Assembly: GCA_013044035.1 (NCBI GenBank)
Contig: JABEVE010000010.1
Span: 1 to 55,915 of the forward strand
DNA length: 55,915 nt
Direction of reading: 5' to 3'
Origin: Burkholderiales bacterium
Lineage (GTDB): Bacteria; Pseudomonadota; Gammaproteobacteria; Burkholderiales; Burkholderiaceae_C
The notes beneath the pieces are model-generated. The model was not told where the DNA came from. It saw only the letters and a program-made list of their open reading frames with translations, and did not search any database. Made by a program: the position numbers and the translations under genes. Every line of letters begins with the position of its first letter. The first letter of the stretch is position 1. Shown here piece after piece: positions 38,194 to 46,584 of this stretch.

Positions 38194-38257
38194 GTTTTTC
38201 GCGGGATGCTCCCGCATCGTCGAGCCGAGCGCCCGCCCGCACATCAAAGGAGACTGG

Positions 38258-40006
38258 ATGATGGATCGCCCCTGGCTTGCGCATTACCCCGCGGGCGTGC
38301 CCGCCGAGATCGACCCCGGCACCTACGGCTCGCTGGCAAAACTGCTGGAGCACAGCTTTACCGCCAACGCCGAACGGCCCGCGTTCGCTTTCATGGGCAG
38401 GCGTACCAGTTACGCGCAGTGGGAGGCTGCTTCCACGGCCTTCGCCGCCTGGCTGCAGACCCAGGGGTTGAAGCCGGGCGACCGCGTCGCGGTGATGATG
38501 CCCAATGTGCCGCAATACCCCGTGGCCGTGGCCGCCATCTTGCGCGCCGGCCTGGTGGTGGTGAATGTCAACCCGCTCTACACCCCGCGCGAACTGGAAC
38601 ACCAGCTGCGCGACAGCGGCGCCGTCGCCATGGTCATTCTGGAGAATTTCGCGCACACCCTGGAGCAGGTCGCCGACCGTGGCGCCCTGCGCCTTGTGGT
38701 CGTGGCCAGCATGGGCGAGATGCTGGGCTTTCCACTCGGGCTCATTGTCAATTATGTGGTGCGACACAAGAAGAAGCTGGTGCCGCGGTGGAGTCTGCCC
38801 GGCCATGTGAAGTTCGCCAAGGCCCTGGCGGCAGGAGGCGGGTTACGCTTTGCGCCGCCGACGATTCAGGCCGAGGACGTGGCCGTGCTGCAGTACACCG
38901 GCGGCACCACAGGGGTGTCCAAGGGGGCCACGCTCACGCACCGTAACCTCATCGCCAATGTGTTGCAGTCGGCCGCCTGGAACCAGCCGGCCCTGCGCAT
39001 GCACCCGGGCATCACCCAGATCAACACGGTCTGTGCGCTGCCGCTCTATCACATCTTCGCCTTCACGGTGGTGATGCTGCTGTCGGCGGAGCAGGGCGGC
39101 ATGATGATCCTCATTCCCAACCCGCGCGATCTTCCCGGCACGCTCAAGGAACTGGCGCGTTACGACATCCACTCCTTCCCGGCGGTCAACACCCTGTTCA
39201 ATGCCCTGGCCCATCACCCGGACTTCGACAAGGTGAACTGGAAGCACCTGTTCAACTCGCTGGGCGGGGGCATGGCGGTGCAGGAAGCGGTGGCGCGCAC
39301 ATGGCTGGCGCGCACCGGCTGCGCCATTTGCGAGGGCTACGGTTTGTCCGAGACCTCGCCCTCGGTGTGTTGCAACCCGACCGACACCGACCGTTTCACC
39401 GGCACCATCGGCATGCCGATCCCCTCCACGGAGATCATCATCCTCGACGATGCCGGCAGGCTGCAGCCCACTGGACAGCCAGGCGAGATTGCTGTGCGCG
39501 GACCTCAGGTCATGCGCGGTTACTGGGGCCGCGACGAGGAGACCGCCAAGGCCTTCACGGCCGACAGCTTTTTCAAGACGGGCGACATCGGCATCATGAA
39601 TGCCGAGGGTTTCATCAAGATCGTCGACCGCAAGAAGGACATGATTCTGGTCTCCGGCTTCAACGTCTACCCCAACGAGGTGGAGGATGTGGCGGTGATG
39701 CATCACGGCGTGCTGGAAGCCGCCGCGGTCGGCGTGCCCGATGAGAGCTCGGGTGAAGCGGTGCGGTTGTTCATCGTGCGCAAGGATCCGGACCTGACCG
39801 CGGATGCGCTCAAGGCCTTCATGGCCGAGCGTCTCACCGGCTACAAGCGGCCCAAGACCATCGTGTTTCGCGACGAATTGCCCAAGACCCCGGTGGGGAA
39901 GATTCTGCGGCGGGCGCTGCGAGACGAAACCGTCGCGACGATGTCCACGGAGGCTTCTGCGTCGGCCCAGACGCCGGCCCCGGTGCCTGCTGACTCGGCG
40001 CACTGA
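38258..40006 (+). CDS. fadD: Long-chain fatty-acid-CoA ligase
   Basis: The product is 582 residues of the AMP-forming acyl-CoA synthetase family. The P-loop is YTGGTTGVSKGATLTH; also seen are GYGLSETSP, FFKTGDIG, KIVDRKKDMILVSGFNVYPNEVE, and the C-terminal catalytic lysine in TPVGKILRR. The FNVYPNEVE form of the FACS motif and the linker suit medium- to long-chain ligases. AAAGGAGA about 5 bases before ATGATG sets the start. It probably stands alone, with an inverted repeat upstream suggesting its own regulation. Confidence 0.92.
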   Translation: MMDRPWLAHYPAGVPAEIDPGTYGSLAKLLEHSFTANAERPAFAFMGRRTSYAQWEAASTAFAAWLQTQGLKPGDRVAVMMPNVPQYPVAVAAILRAGLVVVNVNPLYTPRELEHQLRDSGAVAMVILENFAHTLEQVADRGALRLVVVASMGEMLGFPLGLIVNYVVRHKKKLVPRWSLPGHVKFAKALAAGGGLRFAPPTIQAEDVAVLQYTGGTTGVSKGATLTHRNLIANVLQSAAWNQPALRMHPGITQINTVCALPLYHIFAFTVVMLLSAEQGGMMILIPNPRDLPGTLKELARYDIHSFPAVNTLFNALAHHPDFDKVNWKHLFNSLGGGMAVQEAVARTWLARTGCAICEGYGLSETSPSVCCNPTDTDRFTGTIGMPIPSTEIIILDDAGRLQPTGQPGEIAVRGPQVMRGYWGRDEETAKAFTADSFFKTGDIGIMNAEGFIKIVDRKKDMILVSGFNVYPNEVEDVAVMHHGVLEAAAVGVPDESSGEAVRLFIVRKDPDLTADALKAFMAERLTGYKRPKTIVFRDELPKTPVGKILRRALRDETVATMSTEASASAQTPAPVPADSAH

Positions 40007-40088
40007 CTCGGCGCACGGAAACCACGCTCCGTGTCCGGGGGTTGGGCCGGAGCGGGAACCGTTTCGCTGACGCCGACCTGGCGAGCGC

Positions 40089-42737
40089 CTACGGCACGCT
40101 GTGCAGGGTCTGCAACAAGGTGCAGGCGGCGTCCAGGTCCATGGCCGGCCACAATGCCCAACCCTGCACCTGGCGACAGCCGGCCTGCTCGACCCAGCGC
40201 AGATCTGCGTCGTCTTCCACGCCTTCGGCGACGGCATCCATGCCGAGAGACGCCGCCATTGCCAGGGTCGCGGTCACCACCGCCGCCTTGTAGCGGTCTT
40301 GCGCCACGCCGTGGGTGAAGGTGCGGTCGATCTTCAGTTGTGTCGCCGGCAAACGGGTGATGTATTCCAGGTTGGAGAAGCCGACACCGAAATCGTCCAG
40401 CGAAATGCGCACACCCATGTCGCGCAGGGTGTCGAGCGTGAGCAGGCAGTCGGGGCAGGACATGACCTGCTGGTTCTCGGTGATCTCGATGGTGAGTGCG
40501 GAGGGCTCGATGCCGGCGGCAGCGAGCTCGTCACGCAGGCATTCGACACAGCCGTTTTTGAGCTGGGCAGGCGAGACATTCACGGACATGTTCCCCGTGT
40601 AGCCGCAGTCGTCGCGCAAGCGCCGCAGGGCTTGCAGGCTGAGGCGGATGATCAGTTCGCCGAAGGTCGAGATCAGCCCCAGATCCTGGATCATGGGAAT
40701 GAATTCCACCGGACTGATGTCGTCCCCATGGGGCCGCGTCCAGCGCGCCAGAGCCTCGAAGCCGACGACGCTGTAACGTCGCCGCGATGACATGAGCTCC
40801 GGTGCGTCCGGCTCCAACCGCGCGATGGGCTGCAGCGCAATCCGGAAGCACTGCCGCTCGAGCGCCGCATGCAGTTCGGCCTCCAGCTGGGTGCGTTGCT
40901 GCAGCTTGGCCAGCAGTTGCGGCGTGAAGGCCTGCACGCGGTTGCGCCCCTGAGTTTTAGCCTCGTGCAGGGCGGTGTCGGCATGGCTGAGCAATTCGGC
41001 GATGGTGCGGCCATCGTGCGGGAACAGTGCCATGCCGACGCTCACTGTGGTGTGCAGGATGCGGCCGTCGAGGTCGTAGGGCCGTGCCAGATCGGCGCGA
41101 AGGCGCTCGGCGAGGACCTCGCTCGCGGGATTGTTTCCGGCGGCATCGACGTGGCGGGAATACACCAGGAACTCGTCGCCGCCGAAGCGGCCGACCAGAT
41201 CGCCAGCGCGGCGCGTGGCGTAGATGCGTTGCGCCGCCTCGGCCAGCACGCGGTCCCCCATGCCGTGACCCAGGCTGTCGTTGATCTGCTTGAACTGGTC
41301 CAGATCGATGAACAGCAAGGCGCCGGCGACCGACGCGGAACCGGATGCGGCTTCGGCACCACCGAGTTGCCGTCGTACGTTGTGCGCGCTTCCTGGGGGA
41401 TGTGCAGGGCTTGCGGCGGCCGGCAGCCGACCTTGCGCTTCCTGCAGCGCCGCTTCCAGCAGGCGCTCGAAGCCGGTTCGATTCGACAACCCGGTGAGCG
41501 CGTCGGTGTAGGCGATGGAATAGAGCTTGTCTTCGGCTTCGCGCTGTTCGGTGATGTCGCTGGCCACGCCACGCCAGCCGTTCAACACGCCTTGCCCATC
41601 CCACACTGGTGCGCCGCTCAGGCGCCACCAGCGGGTGTTGGTGCCCGCGCTGCGAAAGGGCAGGATCAGGTCGTGGAATGGAAGCTGGCGCTGCATCAGC
41701 GTGGCGAGGGCATTCCATTGCGGCAGCGCGGCCAATGCGGGGTTGAGGCTTTGCCACTGGCGCCCGAGCACGGCCTCGCGCACCTGTTGCACATGGCGGT
41801 TGCGCAGCGCGCTGGCGCTCAGGCTGGTGAAACGGCCTTCGGCGTCGAGCTCCCAGAACCAGTCGGACGAGAGTTCGGCGAAGGTGCGAAACCGCAGTTC
41901 GCTGTTGCGCAGGTCGTCCAGCGCCTTCTTGGTGGCGCTGATATCCACGCTGATGCCCATGAGCTCCAGCGCCTCGCCGCTTGCCGACCTGCGGCTCACC
42001 AGGCCCTGGCTGCGGGTCCAGATGATGCTGCCGTCGGTGCGGCAGATCCGGGCTTCGACGCTGGGGCTGACCGGACCGGATTGCATCACCGCCTGCAGGC
42101 CCCTGAGCACCCCGGCGCGGTCGGCCTCGGGGACCAGTGCCTGCAGTTCGGCCAGGTTGAAATGGGCCGACTCCTCGCGCAAGCTGGGGTTGGCCCAGTT
42201 TTGTTCGCTGTGCAAAACTCCTTGCTGCAAGTCCAGGGTCCAGAAGGTCGCGCCGGATGCATGGCGCAGCAAGCTGGCGCGATCCTGCTGCAGCTTGTTG
42301 GCCGAGCGGTCGAGTTCCAGGCAGTAAAAGCCCACCACCTGCGGCGGCAGGTCGGGTTCGCGCATCTCCCAGGCGGGTTGCAGGCGAACCTCCATCCAGC
42401 GCGCTTCGTGTCCCCGCTTTTGCTCACGGGCATACAGCACGGTTTTGCCAGACTGGGCTTCCTGAACATACGGGCTGATGATGGCCATGGCGTCGGCATC
42501 CATCAACGCGTCGAGCGGCATGCCGAGAATATCCAGCACCGGCCGGCCCAGCCAGTTGGCATAGGCGGCGTTGCATTGGCGCAGCCGGCAGTCGGCGTCG
42601 AAATAGGAGAACAGCGCGGGTAGGGCATCCAGCCACTGCGGCGTGAACTCGGGCCCCACGTATCGACCGCTGTCAAGACCCCCTGGCTCGGCCACATCAG
42701 ATGTGCGCTGGTCGGGTCGGAAGGAGTCGATGGGCAT
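40089..42737 (-). CDS. PAS-GGDEF-EAL c-di-GMP turnover protein
   Basis: The product is 882 residues from the ATG at 42737 (a GTG at 42758 is the alternative). At least two, probably three, PAS-like domains occupy about 30-425 and contain no membrane segment. The GGDEF domain has an intact RFGGDEF with RxxD (RAGD) five residues upstream, and a low-complexity insertion of about 40 residues between its first helix and LLFIDLDQFKQIND. The EAL domain shows GFEALARW, NVSPAQLK, EITEN, DDFGVGFSN, KIDRTF and EGVE, with most metal residues kept. Both activities are plausible; signal and direction are unknown. Confidence 0.92.
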   Translation of the reverse strand: MPIDSFRPDQRTSDVAEPGGLDSGRYVGPEFTPQWLDALPALFSYFDADCRLRQCNAAYANWLGRPVLDILGMPLDALMDADAMAIISPYVQEAQSGKTVLYAREQKRGHEARWMEVRLQPAWEMREPDLPPQVVGFYCLELDRSANKLQQDRASLLRHASGATFWTLDLQQGVLHSEQNWANPSLREESAHFNLAELQALVPEADRAGVLRGLQAVMQSGPVSPSVEARICRTDGSIIWTRSQGLVSRRSASGEALELMGISVDISATKKALDDLRNSELRFRTFAELSSDWFWELDAEGRFTSLSASALRNRHVQQVREAVLGRQWQSLNPALAALPQWNALATLMQRQLPFHDLILPFRSAGTNTRWWRLSGAPVWDGQGVLNGWRGVASDITEQREAEDKLYSIAYTDALTGLSNRTGFERLLEAALQEAQGRLPAAASPAHPPGSAHNVRRQLGGAEAASGSASVAGALLFIDLDQFKQINDSLGHGMGDRVLAEAAQRIYATRRAGDLVGRFGGDEFLVYSRHVDAAGNNPASEVLAERLRADLARPYDLDGRILHTTVSVGMALFPHDGRTIAELLSHADTALHEAKTQGRNRVQAFTPQLLAKLQQRTQLEAELHAALERQCFRIALQPIARLEPDAPELMSSRRRYSVVGFEALARWTRPHGDDISPVEFIPMIQDLGLISTFGELIIRLSLQALRRLRDDCGYTGNMSVNVSPAQLKNGCVECLRDELAAAGIEPSALTIEITENQQVMSCPDCLLTLDTLRDMGVRISLDDFGVGFSNLEYITRLPATQLKIDRTFTHGVAQDRYKAAVVTATLAMAASLGMDAVAEGVEDDADLRWVEQAGCRQVQGWALWPAMDLDAACTLLQTLHSVP

Positions 42738-42830
42738 GCCGGGACTATATCCGAGCACAGTCTCAGCGCCTACCGCCGCAACGCCTCGATTCAGGGGGTT
42801 TCCCGAGCCTTCTTGCCCTATGCTCGCGAC

Positions 42831-44105
42831 ATGCAGAAGACGTCTTCAACGCGATCCCCGACGCTCCCCGTTCCGGGGACGGCCTATGTCGTCGGCGGCG
42901 CCGTGCGCGACGCCCTGCTCGGCCTGCCGGCCGGTGACCGCGACTGGGTGGTGGTCGGTGCCACGCCGCAACAAATGCTGGACGCCGGCTTCCTGCCGGT
43001 GGGGCGCGATTTTCCGGTGTTCCTGCATCCGCGCACGCGTGACGAATACGCCCTGGCGCGCATCGAGCGCAAGACCGCGCCGGGCTACCGCGGCTTTTCC
43101 ACGCAGGCCGAACCGGGCGTCAGGCTGGAAGACGACCTGCTGCGCCGCGATCTCACCATCAACGCCATGGCGCAGGACGCTGCCGGCGCCATCATCGATC
43201 CCTACGGTGGTCAGCAGGATCTGCGCGATCGGGTGCTGCGCCATGTGTCCCCGGCCTTCGCCGAGGATCCGGTACGCATCTTGCGCCTGGCGCGTTTCGC
43301 CGCGCGCTTCGGCCGTTTCACGGTGGCGCCCGAAACCCGTGCGCTGATGCGCGAGATGGTGGCTGCCGGCGAGGTCGACGCGTTGGTGCCTGAGCGCGTC
43401 TGGCAGGAACTGGCGCGGGGGTTGATGGAAAACTTTCCCCGCCGCATGTTCGAGGTGCTGCGCGATTGCGGTGCGCTGGCGCGCATCCTGCCCGAGGTCG
43501 ACGCCCTGTGGGGCGTGCCGCAGCGCGCCGACGCCCACCCCGAAGTGGACTGTGGCGAGCACCAGATGCTGGTGCTGCAGACCGCAGCAGCGCTGCATGC
43601 CGATCTGGCCACGCGCTGGGCCTGCCTGATGCATGACCTGGGCAAGGCCACCACCCCGGCCGAGATGCTGCCCCGGCATAGCGGTCACGAAGCCCGCAGC
43701 GTGGCCCTGGCACGCGCGCTTGCACAGCGCCTGCGGGTCCCTGCGGACTGCGTCGAGCTGGCCGCGGTGGTCGCGGCCGAGCACGGACACATCCACCAAT
43801 GCATGGAGTTCGGTGCTGCGGCGCTGCTGCGCTTGCTGAGCCGCTGCGACGCCGTGCGCCGGCCGGCGCGTTTCGCCCAGGCCCTGCTCGCCTGCGAGGC
43901 CGACCACCGCGGTCGAGGCGGGGAATTTCCGCAACAACCCTATCCGCAGCGCCTGCGTCTGCAAGCCGCGCTGGACGCGGCGCTGGCGGTGGATGCCGGC
44001 GCCATTGCCCGGCGCGTGCAACTGGCCGGCGGCAGCGCCACGGCCATCGCCCAGGCGGTGCTGGCGGCGCGCGAAGCGGCCATCGCCCAGCGACTCGGGG
44101 TTTGA
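42831..44105 (+). CDS. cca: CCA-adding enzyme with HD domain
   Basis: The product is 424 residues and adds or repairs the 3' CCA of tRNAs. The nucleotidyltransferase core is VGGAVRDALLGLPAGDRDWVVVG, followed by LLRRDLTINAMAQD and EDPVRILRLARFAARFGRF. The C-terminal half has the HD phosphohydrolase signature (CGEHQMLVLQ, CLMHDLGKATTP, GHEARS, EHGHIHQ), as in the E. coli-type multifunctional enzyme. The ATG at 42831 (MQKTSS) is used. Divergent from the GGDEF-EAL gene over 93 bp. Confidence 0.95.
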   Translation: MQKTSSTRSPTLPVPGTAYVVGGAVRDALLGLPAGDRDWVVVGATPQQMLDAGFLPVGRDFPVFLHPRTRDEYALARIERKTAPGYRGFSTQAEPGVRLEDDLLRRDLTINAMAQDAAGAIIDPYGGQQDLRDRVLRHVSPAFAEDPVRILRLARFAARFGRFTVAPETRALMREMVAAGEVDALVPERVWQELARGLMENFPRRMFEVLRDCGALARILPEVDALWGVPQRADAHPEVDCGEHQMLVLQTAAALHADLATRWACLMHDLGKATTPAEMLPRHSGHEARSVALARALAQRLRVPADCVELAAVVAAEHGHIHQCMEFGAAALLRLLSRCDAVRRPARFAQALLACEADHRGRGGEFPQQPYPQRLRLQAALDAALAVDAGAIARRVQLAGGSATAIAQAVLAAREAAIAQRLGV

Positions 44106-44155
44106 GCGCTGGCCGGCGCTTCCTGCGCCTCGCGGGGGGACGTCGGGAGCGTCCT

Positions 44156-45076
44156 TCAGTCTCCGGGCGTCAGGGCGGGGCTGCCGGTGTTGCCACGCGC
44201 AGCGGCGAGTTGCAGAAAATTGTGCAGCGTGATCGAGGGGTTGTCGCGCTTCCACGCCAGCAGAATGTCGCTGTGCGCACCGGCGTCGAGCAAGGCCACA
44301 TGGCGGACATAGGGCATCTGCGCCCGCTGCATCGACTCCGCCACCAGCCCCACGCCCATGCCGGCCGCCACCAGGCTGATCAGGGTGGGCATCTCATGCA
44401 CTTCTTGAGCAATGCGCGGGCTGAAGCCGGCCTTGAGGCAAAGCGCCAGGGTCTGCTCGCGCAGGCCCGAGCCCAGCGTGGAGCTATAGAGAATGAACGG
44501 TTCGTCGCGCAACTGGCGCAGCTTCAGATGGGAGCTTGCGGCCAGCGGATGACGAGTGTGCAGCGCGGCCAGCAAGGGTTCGCGCAGCAGCAGCCGGGTC
44601 TCCAGCGCGTCCAGTTCGACGTGTTGTGTCGGGCGAATCAGGCCGACGTCCAGGCGCCGTGCCACCAAATCGTCGAGTTGGTCGCGCGAGGGCTGCTCGC
44701 GCAATTGCAATTCCACCCCGGGCCAGGCGGCGTGGAAGGCGTGCAACAACTGTGGCATCACGGCCGAAAACGGCATGGAGCCGGCAAAGCCCACCGCCAG
44801 GGCGCCACTCTCGCCCCGGCCTGCGCGGCGCGCCAGTTCCGTGGCGCGCTGCAACTGGTCGAGAATGCCCAGGGCCTGGGGCAGCAGCGCCTGCCCGGCG
44901 GCGGTGAGACTGACGCCGCTGCGCCCGCGCTCGAACAGGCGCACACCGAGTTCGGCCTCGAGCGCCTGAATCTGCTGCGACAGCGGCGGTTGCGAGAGAT
45001 GCAGCCGCTGCGCGGCGCGGGTGAAGTGGCGCTCTTCAGCCACGGCGATGAAGGCGCGCAGATGCCGGATTTCCAT
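44156..45076 (-). CDS. LysR-family regulator of the adjacent MFS gene
   Basis: The product is 306 residues. MEIRHLRAFIAVAEERHFTRAAQRLHLSQPPLSQQIQALEAELGVRLFER is a canonical BenM/CbbR-like N-terminal domain, followed by a two-lobed effector domain. It diverges from an MFS transporter gene, with a symmetric T-N11-A dyad between them (45104-45124). The classical arrangement suggests it controls the transporter and itself, with a transporter substrate as effector. Confidence 0.9.
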   Translation of the reverse strand: MEIRHLRAFIAVAEERHFTRAAQRLHLSQPPLSQQIQALEAELGVRLFERGRSGVSLTAAGQALLPQALGILDQLQRATELARRAGRGESGALAVGFAGSMPFSAVMPQLLHAFHAAWPGVELQLREQPSRDQLDDLVARRLDVGLIRPTQHVELDALETRLLLREPLLAALHTRHPLAASSHLKLRQLRDEPFILYSSTLGSGLREQTLALCLKAGFSPRIAQEVHEMPTLISLVAAGMGVGLVAESMQRAQMPYVRHVALLDAGAHSDILLAWKRDNPSITLHNFLQLAAARGNTGSPALTPGD

Positions 45077-45103
45077 TCGAAAATCATATCAAAAACAACG
45101 AAT

Positions 45104-45124
45104 ATTCAATTTCACAGATTGAAT
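45104..45124. promoter_or_regulatory. LysR-type box ATTCAAT-N7-ATTGAAT
   Basis: Perfect seven-base arms (45104-45110 and 45118-45124) around a seven-base spacer. It contains the T-N11-A signature (T45106, A45118) and lies between the divergent LysR and MFS genes, 28 bases upstream of the LysR start. This is a strong candidate recognition site for that regulator. Confidence 0.6.
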
Positions 45125-45167
45125 GGCAAGGGCTAGTCTTGCAGACTCTGGCTTCACGACAAAAAAC

Positions 45168-46544
45168 ATGAACTCAACAAGCCTTGCGACGACCGTCGTC
45201 GAGCCCCTGTCGATCGGTGCCCCCGAGCCTGCCATCGGCACGACGACCCCGCCAGGCCTCGATGCGCGGCCGGTGATCGACCGCATCGGCGCTGGCGCGC
45301 CGCGGCATGCCGCAACGCCCGGCACCGACGCTTCGGCCGCGCCCACGCCGGGCTGGCGCGCCCGCGTCGCGGTGGTAGCGGCCGGCATGTGCGCGTTTTT
45401 CACCATGTACGTCACGCAGGGCCTGCTGCCGACGTTGCAGGGCGTGTTCCATGCCAGCGTGGCCGAACTCAGCCTCACCATCACCTTCACCACCCTGGCG
45501 GTGGCGCTGGCAGCGCCGTTTTCCGGCAGCCTGTCAGACCGCTACGGGCGCAAGCCGGTGCTGCTGTTCTCGCTGGCCGGGCTGAGCTTGACCACGGCCC
45601 TCGCTGCCACCGCCGGCAGCCTGCATGCCTTGCTCGCCTGGCGCCTGCTCGAAGGCTTGTTCATTCCCGGCGTGTTCACCGCCACAGTGGCCTACATCGG
45701 TGAGGAATGGCCGGCAAGCGCGGTGCCGGCGGTGACGGCGCTGTACATCTCGGGCTCGGTGGCCGGCGGCTTTCTCGGGCGCTTCATTGCCGGTATGGTC
45801 ACGGCGCACTGGGACTGGCAGGCGGCCTTTGTCGTGCTGGGGGCGATCAACGCCATCTTCCTGCTGCTCATCGCCCGGGGCTTGCCGCCATCGCGCCGCT
45901 TTCGCCCCAGTGCCAACCTGCGCGCCTCGCTCGCCGGACTGCGGCCGCACCTGCGCAACCCCAAGTTGCTGGGCACGTATGCCATCGGCTTCGGCATCCT
46001 GTTCTCGCAGGTGTGCACCTTCACGTATGTGAGCTTCCACCTCGCGGCTGCCCCGTACCGCCTGGACCTGCGGCAACTGAGCCTGCTGTTCACGGTGTAT
46101 CTGGTGGGCATGCTGGTCACGCCGCTGGCCGGGCGGCTGGCCTGGCGTTTCGGCCAGCGCCGGGTGTTTGTCGCCGCCGTGGCGATGTCTGGCACAGGCA
46201 TGCTGCTCACCTTGCTGCCGACGCTGCCCGACATCGTGCTCGGCTTGACCATGAGTTCGGCCGGCGTGTTCGTCGCCCAGGCCATGGCCACCTCGCAGGT
46301 GCCCGCGCTGGCGCGCCAGGCGCGTTCATCGGCGGTGGGGCTGTATGTCATGTGCTACTACCTGGGCGGCAGCATCGGCGCCTTCGCCCCCAGCCTGGTC
46401 TGGGAGCATGCGGGCTGGGCGGGTTGCGTCGCCGTGGTGCTGGTGATGCAAGGACTCATCACCTTGGCCGCTTGGACGGTGTGGCGCCCAGTGGCGGGAG
46501 ATGCCGGGCGCGGCGCACCGGCGCAGGCGCCCGGCGCTTTGTGA
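45168..46544 (+). CDS. Major facilitator superfamily exporter
   Basis: The product is 458 residues. About 65 polar residues precede 12 predicted membrane segments. Motif A is seen in GSLSDRYGRKPVLLFSL and repeated weakly in LAGRLAWRFGQRRVFVA. The overall layout (TQGLLPTLQGVFHASVAELSLTITFTTLAVALAAPFSG) resembles YnfM/arabinose-efflux-like drug exporters. The start at 45168 is preferred over 45123 because the latter lies within the LysR box. Substrate is unknown. Confidence 0.88.
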   Translation: MNSTSLATTVVEPLSIGAPEPAIGTTTPPGLDARPVIDRIGAGAPRHAATPGTDASAAPTPGWRARVAVVAAGMCAFFTMYVTQGLLPTLQGVFHASVAELSLTITFTTLAVALAAPFSGSLSDRYGRKPVLLFSLAGLSLTTALAATAGSLHALLAWRLLEGLFIPGVFTATVAYIGEEWPASAVPAVTALYISGSVAGGFLGRFIAGMVTAHWDWQAAFVVLGAINAIFLLLIARGLPPSRRFRPSANLRASLAGLRPHLRNPKLLGTYAIGFGILFSQVCTFTYVSFHLAAAPYRLDLRQLSLLFTVYLVGMLVTPLAGRLAWRFGQRRVFVAAVAMSGTGMLLTLLPTLPDIVLGLTMSSAGVFVAQAMATSQVPALARQARSSAVGLYVMCYYLGGSIGAFAPSLVWEHAGWAGCVAVVLVMQGLITLAAWTVWRPVAGDAGRGAPAQAPGAL

Positions 46545-46584
46545 CGCCTGTGGCCTTGCGGTTGCCCGCGAGCTTCGCACCGCC

